Part shown: positions 19,702 to 27,377 of the stretch, one piece after another | How the letters are laid out: every line of letters begins with the position of its first letter | Position numbering within the stretch: position 1 is the stretch's first letter | From: DAOUBA01 sp034432855 | Lineage (GTDB): Bacteria; Chloroflexota; Anaerolineae; B4-G1 | Length of the DNA stretch: 57,160 bases | Reading direction: 5' to 3' | NCBI GenBank assembly: GCA_034432855.1 | Contig: DAOUBA010000071.1 | Span: 1 to 57,160, forward strand | Notes under the pieces: generated by a model | What the model saw: the letters and a program-made list of their open reading frames with translations, nothing else | What the model was told of the DNA's origin: nothing | The model's database searches: none | Program-made: the position numbers and the translations under genes

Positions 19702-20412
19702 TTGTCCGCCAGAAACAATCACACAGCAAGTCCACGCGCCACGCTGTACCTGGTCGCCACCCCCATCGGCAACCTGGGCGATATCACCCTGCGCGCGCTG
19801 GAGACGCTGCGCACGGTAGACGTCATCGCCAGCGAAGACACGCGCAAGACCGGGCTCTTGCTCAAACACTTTGGCATCCAGAAGCCGCAGGTCTCTTTCT
19901 ACGAGTACAATGAGGAGCGCGCCGGGCGTAGGATTATCGCTATGCTAGAGGCGGGCCAGTCGGTTGCGCTCGTCACCAACGCCGGCACCCCCGGCATCTC
20001 CGACCCCGGTTTTACGCTCGTGCGGCGCGCCATCGAAGCCGGCACCTCGGTGACGATGATCCCCGGCCCCAGCGCGCTTCTAATGGCCGTGGTGCTTTCC
20101 GGGCTGCCGACGCACAGTTTCACCTTTCGCGGCTTTCCCCCACACAAGCGTGGCCCACGACGCCGCTTCCTCGCCGTGGATCAGGATTCACCGCACACGC
20201 TGATCTACTATGAAAGCCCGTCCCGTATCAAGCGGCTCCTGCAAGACGCGCTCGACGTGCTGGGCGACCGGCCTGCCGCCGTCGCCAACGATCTGACCAA
20301 GATGTTCGAGACGATCCACCGGGGCCAACTATCCGAACTCGTCACGCTGTACGAGACGATCGAGCCGCGCGGCGAGTACGTCCTGGTCGTCGCCGGGGCC
20401 GAATCGGATTGA
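19702..20412 (+). CDS. rsmI: 16S rRNA (cytidine(1402)-2'-O)-methyltransferase
   Basis: SAM-dependent tetrapyrrole-methylase-fold enzyme that methylates C1402 of 16S rRNA. The 236-residue protein has LYLVATPIGNLGDITLRA, SEDTRKTGLLLKHF, ALVTNAGTPGISDPG and MIPGPSALLMAVVLSGLP, all hallmarks of RsmI. The start is a TTG with GGAGGG 5 bp upstream, directly after the moaA stop. It overlaps or abuts the following TGT-family gene, so moaA, rsmI and the TGT-like gene form one operon. Confidence 0.95.
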   Translation: MSARNNHTASPRATLYLVATPIGNLGDITLRALETLRTVDVIASEDTRKTGLLLKHFGIQKPQVSFYEYNEERAGRRIIAMLEAGQSVALVTNAGTPGISDPGFTLVRRAIEAGTSVTMIPGPSALLMAVVLSGLPTHSFTFRGFPPHKRGPRRRFLAVDQDSPHTLIYYESPSRIKRLLQDALDVLGDRPAAVANDLTKMFETIHRGQLSELVTLYETIEPRGEYVLVVAGAESD

Positions 20413-20414
20413 GG

Positions 20415-21491
20415 ATGAACACCAGCCTGCAACTATCCCACGGCTCACTCGATTTCCCCGTCTTTCTACCCGACGCCACGCGCGGCGTTGTGCGTGGCGT
20501 AGATAGCGCCGACCTCGAGGCTTGTGGCGTGCAGTCGGTCGTGATGAACACCTTTCACCTGATGCAGCACCCCGGCTCTTCCACCATCCAGGCGCTGGGT
20601 GGGTTGCACCGGATGTTCGGCTGGTCGCGCCCCATCTTTACCGATTCGGGCGGCTTTCAGGTCTATTCGCTCATCCGCCAGAACCCGGCCCACGGCAGCC
20701 TGACCGCAAAGGGAGCCATCTTCCGCCCCGATGGCTCGTCGCGCAAATTCATCCTCACACCGGAAAAGAGCATCCAGCTCCAGATTGCCTACGGCGCCGA
20801 CGTGCTCTTCTGCCTCGACGATTGCACCCACGTCGCCGACCCACCGGAGACGCAGCGGGAATCCGTCAAGCGAACGATCCACTGGGCGCGGCGCTCGAAG
20901 GCCGAGTTCGAGCGGCTGGTCGAACAGAAGGGATTGGCCTCCGAGGAGCGCCCGCTGCTGTTCGCCGTGATCCAGGGCGGTGGGGAGCGCGCCCTGCGCC
21001 GCGAGTGCGCCGAGGCGCTGCTCGAGATCGGCTTCGACGGCTTTGGTTACGGCGGCTGGCCGCTCGACGAGCAAGGATATCTCCTGACCGATCTGCTGGC
21101 CTATGTACGCGAACTCGTGCCGCCGGAGTATCCGCTGCACGCGCTGGGCGTCGCCCACCCGGCCAACGTGGTCGCCTGTGCGCGGCTGGGGTACGATCTT
21201 TTCGATGGTGCCATGCCCACGCGCGACGCGCGTCACGGACGGCTCTACGCCTTCCTCTCGGACGAGTTGGAGGGCGAGTGGTTCGCCTATACCTACGTTC
21301 ACGACCGCAAACACGTCAAGGCCGATGCGCCCATCTCTCGCTTCTGCGATTGCCTGTGCTGTACACGCTACTCATTGGGCTATCTGCACCACCTGTTCAA
21401 GATCGGCGACAGCCTGTACGCGCGGCTTGCCACCCTCCACAACCTGCGCTTTATGGTTCAACTGACCGAACGAATCCGTAGGTCACATTGA
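20415..21491 (+). CDS. tRNA-guanine transglycosylase (queuine/preQ1) family protein
   Basis: Protein of 358 residues of the TGT family, which exchanges guanine for a 7-deazaguanine base in tRNA. Visible hallmarks are PIFTDSGGFQVYSL, VIQGGGERALRRECAEAL, FDGAMPTRDARHGRLYAF with the nucleophilic aspartate, and a zinc site CDCLCC...LHHL. It differs from standard Tgt in a short N-terminus and in FDG where FDC is usual, so it may be a paralog with altered substrate. A TTG two codons upstream is an alternative start overlapping rsmI. Confidence 0.88.
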   Translation: MNTSLQLSHGSLDFPVFLPDATRGVVRGVDSADLEACGVQSVVMNTFHLMQHPGSSTIQALGGLHRMFGWSRPIFTDSGGFQVYSLIRQNPAHGSLTAKGAIFRPDGSSRKFILTPEKSIQLQIAYGADVLFCLDDCTHVADPPETQRESVKRTIHWARRSKAEFERLVEQKGLASEERPLLFAVIQGGGERALRRECAEALLEIGFDGFGYGGWPLDEQGYLLTDLLAYVRELVPPEYPLHALGVAHPANVVACARLGYDLFDGAMPTRDARHGRLYAFLSDELEGEWFAYTYVHDRKHVKADAPISRFCDCLCCTRYSLGYLHHLFKIGDSLYARLATLHNLRFMVQLTERIRRSH

Positions 21492-21504
21492 AAACACGAT
21501 ACGT

Positions 21505-21543
21505 CCAATGACCTTTGTGTCCGTCGTGTCCTTTGTGGTAGAA
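21505..21543. repeat. half copy of the CACAAAGGACAC repeat
   Basis: CCTTTGTGTCCGTCGTGTCC followed by TTTGTGGTA matches one arm of the inverted repeat at 36497-36560. It ends directly before the ATG of the rRNA methyltransferase, which therefore has no ribosome-binding site of its own. Confidence 0.75.
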
Positions 21544-21545
21544 GA

Positions 21546-22346
21546 ATGGATGAACTGGCTACACTCGTCGAAGCCGTGCTGAGCAGCCCCAAGTATGCGA
21601 CGGTCGCGCCCGATTTCGTCCGCACGATCGGCGCTCGGGAACTCGCCCACCGGCGCAGTCTGAAGGAGGCTGTCAAGGCGACCAAGAACAAGTTGCACCA
21701 GGTCGGCGGGGCATATCTCGGCGGCCGGCTGGATTACGCTGCCTGGCTTGCTCACCTGCGTATGGCCTACCAGAGCGGCGATCAGGCCGCGTTCCGCCGC
21801 GCCTGCGTGAGCGTGATGCGTCATCACGCATCCACAAAGGAACGGTTGCCCATTCTGGACACATTCTACGCGACGACGCTGGCGGGCCTGCCGCCGATCC
21901 GCTCGGTGCTCGATGTTGCCTGCGGGCTGAACCCGCTCGCCATCCCCTGGATGGGGCTGCCGCCGGACGTCGAGTACTATGCTTGCGACATCTACCGTGA
22001 CATGGTAGACTTTATCGGTGGGTTTCTGGCACTGATCGGGATACGCGGCGGCGTCGAAGCGTGCGACCTGATCCATACCCCGCTTCCACACCGGGTTGAC
22101 CTCGCACTTGTGCTCAAAACCATCCCGTGCCTGGAGCAAATAGACAAATCCGCCGGGCAGCGGTTGCTGGAGGGACTCAATGCCCCCTACATCCTCGTCT
22201 CCTTCCCGGCGCGCAGCCTGGGCGGACGCGACAAAGGGATGCCCGTCAACTATGAGGAGCACTTCCGCGAGTTGATCGCGGGCAAAGGTTGGACAGTCTG
22301 CCGCTTCGAGTTCGCCACCGAATTGGCCTTTCTGGTCGGCAAGTGA
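21546..22346 (+). CDS. ArmA/RmtB/FmrO-family 16S rRNA (guanine-N7)-methyltransferase
   Basis: Protein of 266 residues closely resembling aminoglycoside-resistance methyltransferases that modify G1405 of 16S rRNA. Diagnostic segments are KNKLHQVGGAYL, HASTKERLPILDTFY (94-108), the SAM-binding VLDVACGLNPLA (121-132), YYACDIYRDMV and VSFPARSLGGRDKGM (218-232); from memory, RmtB has nearly the same HASTKERL and VSFPTRSLGGRGKGM. It is of typical length and appears intact. It lies downstream of the TGT-like gene, with no resistance genes or mobile element nearby. Its activity on G1405 is inferred. Confidence 0.88.
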   Translation: MDELATLVEAVLSSPKYATVAPDFVRTIGARELAHRRSLKEAVKATKNKLHQVGGAYLGGRLDYAAWLAHLRMAYQSGDQAAFRRACVSVMRHHASTKERLPILDTFYATTLAGLPPIRSVLDVACGLNPLAIPWMGLPPDVEYYACDIYRDMVDFIGGFLALIGIRGGVEACDLIHTPLPHRVDLALVLKTIPCLEQIDKSAGQRLLEGLNAPYILVSFPARSLGGRDKGMPVNYEEHFRELIAGKGWTVCRFEFATELAFLVGK

Positions 22347-22351
22347 TCACA

Positions 22352-22380
22352 CTTGTCTCCGGGTGCCGTTGTGCTACACT
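22352..22380 (+). promoter_or_regulatory. moaC promoter
   Basis: TTGTCT (22353-22358), a 16-bp spacer and TACACT (22375-22380); the core is shared with the moaA promoter. Confidence 0.65.
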
Positions 22381-22387
22381 ATAGCCT

Positions 22388-22503
22388 TGCCCTCTGCTGG
22401 CGGGGTTTCTTCAAGGAAGGGAACGCTTCCCGCGCCGCCGGTTCACGGCGGCGCGGTCAATCGGTATTAGATCAGATTGCAGACGTTTGCAGCGGCCCTG
22501 CCT
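22388..22503 (+). promoter_or_regulatory. structured moaC leader, possible riboswitch or attenuator
   Basis: The 116-base leader holds a GGAAGggaaCGCTTCC hairpin and a perfect 11-bp hairpin CCGCGCCGCCG-gttca-CGGCGGCGCGG (22430-22456), followed by a linker to the ATG. Molybdenum-cofactor operons in other bacteria carry a Moco-binding leader motif; a match cannot be shown by eye. Confidence 0.4.
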
Positions 22504-22972
<469 letters not shown>

Positions 22973-22983
<11 letters not shown>

Positions 22984-23224
22984 GGTGAAGGTGCGGTTCT
23001 TCGCTGCGCCCAGGGAAGCATTGGGCTTTGGGGAGATGGAAGTGGCTCTTCCTGCCGATGCGACGGTGGCCGATCTTCTCGAGCGGTTGAAGGCGCAATA
23101 CCCCGTCTTGGGCAATTACACGCGCTTCCTCCACGTCGCCGTCAACCGCGCCTACGTCGGCATGCAGGCCCGTCTGCGCGATGGTGACGAGGTCGCCTAT
23201 CTGCCGCCGGTGGGAGGCGGATGA
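22973..23224 (+). CDS. moaD: molybdopterin synthase sulfur carrier MoaD
   Basis: Ubiquitin-fold protein of 83 residues ending in the Gly-Gly motif (LPPVGGG) that is activated as a thiocarboxylate and delivers sulfur for the dithiolene. It overlaps moaC by 11 bp. Its last 28 bp also encode, on the opposite strand, the C-terminus of the XRE regulator. Confidence 0.96.
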
Positions 23225-23418
23225 AAAGCGTCTGGCTCAAAGATGTCCTCGATCCTGCACTCAAACAGACGAGCCATTCTAAAAGCCAGCGGCAGGCTGG
23301 GATCATACTTGCCGCTTTCTATGGCATGCACCGTCTGGCGGGAGACGCCCAGCCGCTCTGCCAGTTCTGCTTGCGACCAGTCGCGCTCGGCACGCAACAC
23401 CTTGAGCCTGTTGTTCAT
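23197..23418 (-). CDS. XRE-family transcriptional regulator
   Basis: Protein of 73 residues, nearly all one helix-turn-helix domain (WSQAELAERLGVSRQTVHAIESGKYDPSLPLAF). Such short regulators commonly pair with a small membrane protein, here the gene at 23415-23780, which overlaps it by 4 bp. The two are transcribed opposite to the moa genes. The C-terminus overlaps the moaD 3' end. Confidence 0.92.
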   Translation of the reverse strand: MNNRLKVLRAERDWSQAELAERLGVSRQTVHAIESGKYDPSLPLAFRMARLFECRIEDIFEPDAFHPPPTGGR

Positions 23419-23780
23419 CGGTACCTCCGCCGGGCCATCCAGAAGCCGATCGCGTAAAAGACCACAGCAATCGGCAGAACCCAGGCCATATTCGGAGTCT
23501 CAAAGCGTAGCAGCAGCCCCAGGGCAAGTGCCACGAGAAGAGTGTTCATCAGGCTGAACGCCAGTGATTCCAACTGGATACGCTGTTGCAGTTCGTCCAG
23601 TGCACTGAGAGAACGCGCCAGAAAAAGCCCCACACCGATAGCCGGAAATATAGGGCTCAATATCAACGGGTAATGCCACAGAGCGCCATAATTGGGCTGC
23701 CCGGACCTGATCCAGGCTACAACAAACATTCCAACAAATACAGCAACGCAGCCAGGTAGATAAAGACTTTGCCTCTTCAT
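23415..23780 (-). CDS. four-helix membrane protein paired with the XRE regulator
   Basis: Protein of 121 residues with about four transmembrane segments (near 7-24, 34-55, 72-92 and 96-114) and an arginine-rich tail. GGGAGGTG before ATG 23780 sets the start; an earlier in-frame start would lie within the promoter. The gene and its regulator form a two-gene operon. Function unknown. Confidence 0.8.
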   Translation of the reverse strand: MKRQSLYLPGCVAVFVGMFVVAWIRSGQPNYGALWHYPLILSPIFPAIGVGLFLARSLSALDELQQRIQLESLAFSLMNTLLVALALGLLLRFETPNMAWVLPIAVVFYAIGFWMARRRYR

Positions 23781-23793
23781 TGGGCACCTCCCG

Positions 23794-23822
23794 TTGGTAA
23801 AGTATACATTACTAATTATAAA
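23794..23822 (+). promoter_or_regulatory. divergent promoter for moaE
   Basis: TTGGTA (23794-23799), a 17-bp spacer and TATAAA (23817-23822) on the plus strand overlap the divergent promoter, so the XRE protein could influence moaE. Confidence 0.5.
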
Positions 23823-23843
23823 CCATATATTACATTTTGTCAA
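23815..23843 (-). promoter_or_regulatory. perfect consensus promoter of the membrane protein-XRE operon
   Basis: On the minus strand TTGACA (23843-23838), a 17-bp spacer and TATAAT (23820-23815). Related AT-rich words (ATGTAATATA and AGTAATGTATAC) flank the -10 box and may be the operator of the XRE protein. Confidence 0.85.
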
Positions 23844-23872
23844 GTATCGTTTACACACCTGGATATATCGAG

Positions 23873-24337
23873 ATGAAATTATATGAGATTACCAATAGTC
23901 CTCTCTCCGCCGATGAGGTCATCTCCCGTCTGGCGGAGCCGGCCATCGGCGCGGTGGTCACATTCGTCGGCGTCGTGCGCGGCGAGACCGACGGCCGTCC
24001 GGTGCGCTATCTGGAATACGAGGCCTATCCAGAGATGGCCGAGGCGACACTCGCCCAGATCGGCGACGAGATCCGCGCCCGTTGGCCCTCCATCCGCCGG
24101 GTTGCCATCGTCCATCGCATCGGGCGGCTGGAGGTGGGCGAGACCGCCGTCGTCATCGCCCTCTCCGCTGCGCACCGCCCGGAGATGTTCGACGCGCTGC
24201 GCTATGCAATTGACCGCCTCAAAGAGATCGTGCCAATCTGGAAGAAAGAGGGGTGGGCGGAGGGGGAGGAGTGGAGGAGTGAGCAGGGGAGCAGTGGTGC
24301 GGGGGAGTGGGGGAGCAGAGAGGAGAAACGCAAATGA
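23873..24337 (+). CDS. moaE: molybdopterin synthase catalytic subunit MoaE
   Basis: MoaE uses MoaD thiocarboxylate to make molybdopterin. The 154-residue protein has GAVVTFVGVVRGETDGRPV, LEYEAYPEMAE and the catalytic-lysine region PIWKKEGWA. The final 26 residues (EGEEWRSEQGSSGAG...) are low complexity, encoded by a GGGGAG/GGAGTGG microsatellite, and look like a recent extension of the reading frame. Its stop overlaps the next ATG. Confidence 0.95.
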   Translation: MKLYEITNSPLSADEVISRLAEPAIGAVVTFVGVVRGETDGRPVRYLEYEAYPEMAEATLAQIGDEIRARWPSIRRVAIVHRIGRLEVGETAVVIALSAAHRPEMFDALRYAIDRLKEIVPIWKKEGWAEGEEWRSEQGSSGAGEWGSREEKRK

Positions 24338-24600
24338 GCGTGTTCTTCAATTGCCCAGAGTGTGGGCATCAGGTAGAAGAGGGCTTGGTCGAGATGGTCT
24401 TTGAGTTGGATGGCAACCGGGTCACCGTGAGTAACGTGCCGGCTAAGGTATGTCCCAACTGCGGCCAGGAATTTGTGGATGGGTATGTAGCGGAAAATGT
24501 CAATCGCCTGGTGGATCATGTCGTTGAGGATGTCGAGAGTTACGTCCAAAAGGTGGCAAGACCGACGATCATGCCACGCCCGATTGCCATTACTGCGTAG
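24334..24600 (+). CDS. YgiT/MqsA-like zinc-finger protein
   Basis: Protein of 88 residues with two CxxC pairs (CPECG and CPNCG), as in the zinc-finger half of MqsA-type antitoxins. The middle segment VTVSNVPAKVCPNCGQEFVDG is typical. There is no helix-turn-helix domain and no obvious toxin partner next to it. ATGA overlap with moaE makes it the last gene of that transcript. Confidence 0.75.
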   Translation: MSVFFNCPECGHQVEEGLVEMVFELDGNRVTVSNVPAKVCPNCGQEFVDGYVAENVNRLVDHVVEDVESYVQKVARPTIMPRPIAITA

Positions 24601-24719
24601 GGATGCGATTCTCCAATCCAGGCCCCGGCTCACGACTTGGGTCTTGCTTTTTGCAGGCAACTTGGCTACAATGCAATTGGAGCGAATGATGGCCGGCGAG
24701 ACTATATGCTGGGGGTGGA

Positions 24720-24762
24720 GTACAAGTTGGTGGCTTAAAATCTGAGGAGGATCAACAATGAG
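24720..24762 (+). repeat. 43-bp leader duplicated at 26991-27033
   Basis: This leader, with ribosome-binding site GAGGAGG and the first ATGAG, matches 26991-27033 at 40 of 43 positions. Both copies precede toxin-antitoxin-type genes. The rest of the gap 24601-24719 contains nothing recognisable. Confidence 0.85.
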
Positions 24763-25015
24763 TGAAGCCGTATTGACGCAACAACTGACTTTTGTGATGA
24801 CTCAACGCCATGAAGATGAATCTACAGTGTTGGCCCGGGCGGTGCGTGAGGGCATCCGCGCCTTGTACCACGAGGCGCTGATCCAGGCCTACCTGTTGGG
24901 ACAGGCGTCACGCGAGTTGGTGTTGAAGGAGTTAGGACCAGAACAGTTGGAAGAGATCGAATACCAGCGTGGTGCACTACAACGCGACGTAGCGTGGGGT
25001 CTGCAAGATGCGTGA
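24758..25015 (+). CDS. UPF0175-family antitoxin-like protein
   Basis: Protein of 85 residues resembling UPF0175 antitoxins: LARAVREGIRALYHEALIQAYLLGQASRELVLKEL, a small DNA-binding helix region, then LEEIEYQRGALQRDV. It overlaps the following DUF3368 PIN-like gene by 8 bp, the standard antitoxin-toxin order. GAGGAGG precedes the ATG. Confidence 0.78.
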   Translation: MSEAVLTQQLTFVMTQRHEDESTVLARAVREGIRALYHEALIQAYLLGQASRELVLKELGPEQLEEIEYQRGALQRDVAWGLQDA

Positions 25016-25502
25016 AGCCATCGCCGATACCGGGCCTGTGCTGCACCTGCACGAGATCGGGCAACTGGATTGTCTGGCCGTCTTTGACAACTTGGTGATA
25101 CCGGATCTGGTGGCGGAGGAGTTGCGCGCCTACGGCCTCGATCCTTCGCGCCTGAATGTAGCGGGATTGAACGTCGTCGTTGTATCTGTGGCGAAGGAGG
25201 AATGGGCTCCGGTCGTGATGGAAGCCGGTCAGTCCATCATTCACCCGGCAGATGCCCAGGTGTTCATCCTGGCACAGTCGGATCGCTTCCAGAAACCTGT
25301 GCTGACCGACGACCTGGCCCTGCGCCGGCGATTGGAAAGCCGGGGAGCGACTGCCGTTGGATCGGTAGGCGTGTTGGTGCGAGCCTACGCCACCGGCCGT
25401 CTTCAGCGCAATGAACTGGTGGGGTACAGCCAACGATGCGGCTATTCAGGCGGCTATATACGACGGTGGCGACGAGTTTGGGTTGGGCATGGTCAACTAT
25501 AG
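25008..25502 (+). CDS. DUF3368 PIN-like toxin with a replaced C-terminus
   Basis: Protein of 164 residues; the first 139 match DUF3368 PIN-fold proteins: AIADTGPVLHLHEIGQLDCL with the first acidic residue, HPADAQVFILAQ, VLTDDLALRRRLESRG and GSVGVLVRAYATGRL. After residue 139 the frame runs into the remnant of a beta-helix gene, giving an unrelated tail. The usual last 20-30 residues are therefore missing and the toxin may be inactive. Confidence 0.75.
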   Translation: MREAIADTGPVLHLHEIGQLDCLAVFDNLVIPDLVAEELRAYGLDPSRLNVAGLNVVVVSVAKEEWAPVVMEAGQSIIHPADAQVFILAQSDRFQKPVLTDDLALRRRLESRGATAVGSVGVLVRAYATGRLQRNELVGYSQRCGYSGGYIRRWRRVWVGHGQL

Positions 25503-26208
25503 CGGATACCTCTCAGGCCCAGCGCAGGACGCGCCAGGCTACCTGGCTAACCTGATGCTCACCCCTGCCAGCCCTGTCGGTATCCAGACTGTAATTTTCG
25601 ACCTCACTTTCAGTGCACCGATGGACCAGAGCACCAATCCTATTGTAAGCTTTGGCGCGACTGCGCCTTACACAGCCTATGCAGTGATTGATAACGCCCA
25701 ATGGATCAGCGATGCGATTTGGCGCGCCACCTACGACATCACCTCGCTCGTCCCACGCGGCGTGTACACCATCAGCGTCAGCGGCGCCCGGGGCACGGAT
25801 GGGATGGAGATCCCCACCGATACGCGCTTCGGCTTCACTGTAGATTACGCGGGCGAGATCACCGATCAGACGCCGCCGAATCCTCCCTCGGTCATTGCTG
25901 GCGGAAAAGAAGGTGACGCTTCCACCGTCGAGGCGCTGTGGTGGGCCAGCGAACCGGATTCCGCCATCATCGGCTACCGCTACACCATCGGCTCGGCGGC
26001 GGGCGCCACTGACATCGTGAACTGGACGGCAACCGCTGGCAACTCGCTCACCCGGAGTGGCCTCGGCCTGGTTGCGGGTCGCCAATACTGGCTGGCGGTG
26101 CAGGCGCGCAATGTCGGTGGGTTGTGGAGCGCCAGCGGCTATAGCGCCTTCGTCGCCGGGCAACCCATCCGCAGGGTTTTCCTGCCGCTGGTGCTCAGGA
26201 ATGGATAG
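25411..26208 (+). pseudogene. 3' remnant of a secreted beta-helix/fibronectin-like surface protein
   Basis: The frame begins inside the end of a right-handed beta-helix domain (NWWGTANDAAIQAAIYDGGDE, then LGMVNYSGYLSGP), continues with Ig/fibronectin-like segments (ADYAGEITDQTPPNPPSV region and ALWWASEPDSAIIGYRYTIGS) and ends RRVFLPLVLRNG, a C-terminal tail often seen on Chloroflexota surface proteins. There is no signal peptide or proper start; the 5' part was lost at the junction with the PIN-like gene near 25410-25420. Confidence 0.75.
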
Positions 26209-26249
26209 GCAGATTCCGTGGGCCGATTTTCCGTCTCAGGAGGCGTTGG

Positions 26250-26642
26250 ATGAGAGCAGACACACAGAATTGGATCTCCATGTCTGAATATGACCTGGAA
26301 ACGGCCCGGCACATGCTAGCGACTGGCCGGTATATCTACGTCGTGTTTATGTGCCATCTGGCCCTGGAGAAAATGCTGAAGGCCCACGTGACCGAGGCGA
26401 CTCAATCGGTTCCTGCCAAGTCGCACGATCTGATCTACCTGATCAAAAAGAGCGGAATCAACCTGCCTCAGCCGCATCTGGAATTCATCGGCAAGATCAA
26501 TAACGCCAGTATTCCCACGCGCTATCCCGACGATCTACAGCGTATGCTCCGGGAGTATCCTGAGTCAGTTGTCCGCGATTATTTGAGGCAGACCGAGGAG
26601 GTACTCCAATGGCTGAGACAACACCCCAACTTGCAGAAATAA
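26250..26642 (+). CDS. HEPN-domain protein (HepT-like)
   Basis: Protein of 130 residues with the HEPN helical bundle: WISMSEYDLETARHML, FMCHLALEKMLKAHV and KSHDLIYLIKKSGI. HEPN toxins are RNases using an R-x4-6-H motif; here the histidine of SHDL is present but no clear preceding arginine is seen. It overlaps the following nucleotidyltransferase by 34 bp, a typical HEPN/MNT pair. Confidence 0.82.
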   Translation: MRADTQNWISMSEYDLETARHMLATGRYIYVVFMCHLALEKMLKAHVTEATQSVPAKSHDLIYLIKKSGINLPQPHLEFIGKINNASIPTRYPDDLQRMLREYPESVVRDYLRQTEEVLQWLRQHPNLQK

Positions 26643-26938
26643 TCCGCCGCTTCCGGGCTGAACTGGAGAAAATGGGCATTCGTTGCGAACAGGTGTTGCT
26701 GTTCGGCTCCTATGCCACAGGCACAGCCCACGAGGGTAGCGATATTGATCTGCTCGTCGTCTCATCAGATTGGGCACGTTACAGTGAGCGCGAGCGGCTG
26801 GAAATGCTGGGGATCGCGGCCGTGCGCCTTCTGGAGCCAATCCAGGCGCGCGGGGTCACCCCGGAAGAAATCGCCAGGCATCAACTGTCGCCATTTTGGG
26901 AGCAGGTGCTCAACGAGCAAACTGTTGCAGTAGCGTGA
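26609..26938 (+). CDS. MNT-type nucleotidyltransferase antitoxin
   Basis: Protein of 109 residues with the minimal nucleotidyltransferase signature FGSYATGTAHEGSDIDLLVV (Gly33-Ser34, Asp45, Asp47). In characterised HEPN/MNT systems such enzymes neutralise the HEPN toxin by adding AMP. Partner of the preceding gene. Confidence 0.85.
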   Translation: MAETTPQLAEIIRRFRAELEKMGIRCEQVLLFGSYATGTAHEGSDIDLLVVSSDWARYSERERLEMLGIAAVRLLEPIQARGVTPEEIARHQLSPFWEQVLNEQTVAVA

Positions 26939-26990
26939 CTCGCAAGTATTGCCGGCACCGCCATCGAGATTGAGACAGTGTGGGAGTGGG

Positions 26991-27033
26991 GCACAAGTTG
27001 GTGGCCTGAAATCTGAGGAGGATCAACAATGAG
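26991..27033 (+). repeat. second copy of the 43-bp leader
   Basis: Duplicate of 24720-24762; it supplies the ribosome-binding site and start for the broken nucleotidyltransferase gene. Confidence 0.85.
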
Positions 27034-27377
27034 CAAGGTCATTTCGACTCAGCGACCAGTCGAGGCGTCACCAGAGCAGTTGAAAGAGATCGGTTGACCG
27101 GTTGGTGCGGGGATTGCAGCCCGAACGGGTGTACCTGTTTGGCTCGCAGGCGCGGGGCCAGGCAGGGGCAGGCAGCGACGTAGACCTATTGGTCGTGGTA
27201 GCCGATTCCGACCTGCCGCGTCACCGGCGCGAGGCGCTTTCTGATGATCTGCTGTGGGGACTGACGACGCCGGTGGACGTGATCGTTTTGACGCGAGACG
27301 AGTTTCAGCGCGCCGGCCAGGTGAAAACATCGTTGGCGTCCACAGTGAAGACGGAAGGGAAGGTGCTGTATGGATGA
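27029..27377 (+). pseudogene. MNT-type nucleotidyltransferase with a 5' frameshift
   Basis: From the ATG at 27029 with a good ribosome-binding site, the frame reads MSKVISTQ...EASPEQLKEIG and stops at 27097. One base out of phase, from about 27087, it continues as VDRLVRGLQPERVYLFGSQARG and on to AGSDVDLLVVV and VKTSLASTVKTEGKVLYG. Removing one G from 27091-27093 would restore one protein of normal length. As it stands, only a TTG/GTG restart at 27102 or 27105 could express the core domain (91 residues). A sequencing error is possible. Confidence 0.65.

Noticed and set aside
27029..27097. Deletion remnant of the UPF0175 antitoxin gene, suggested by the shared leader and a similar EQL-EI string
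   Set aside because: The sequence reads better as the normal N-terminus of the following nucleotidyltransferase with a one-base shift; only the leader is truly duplicated.
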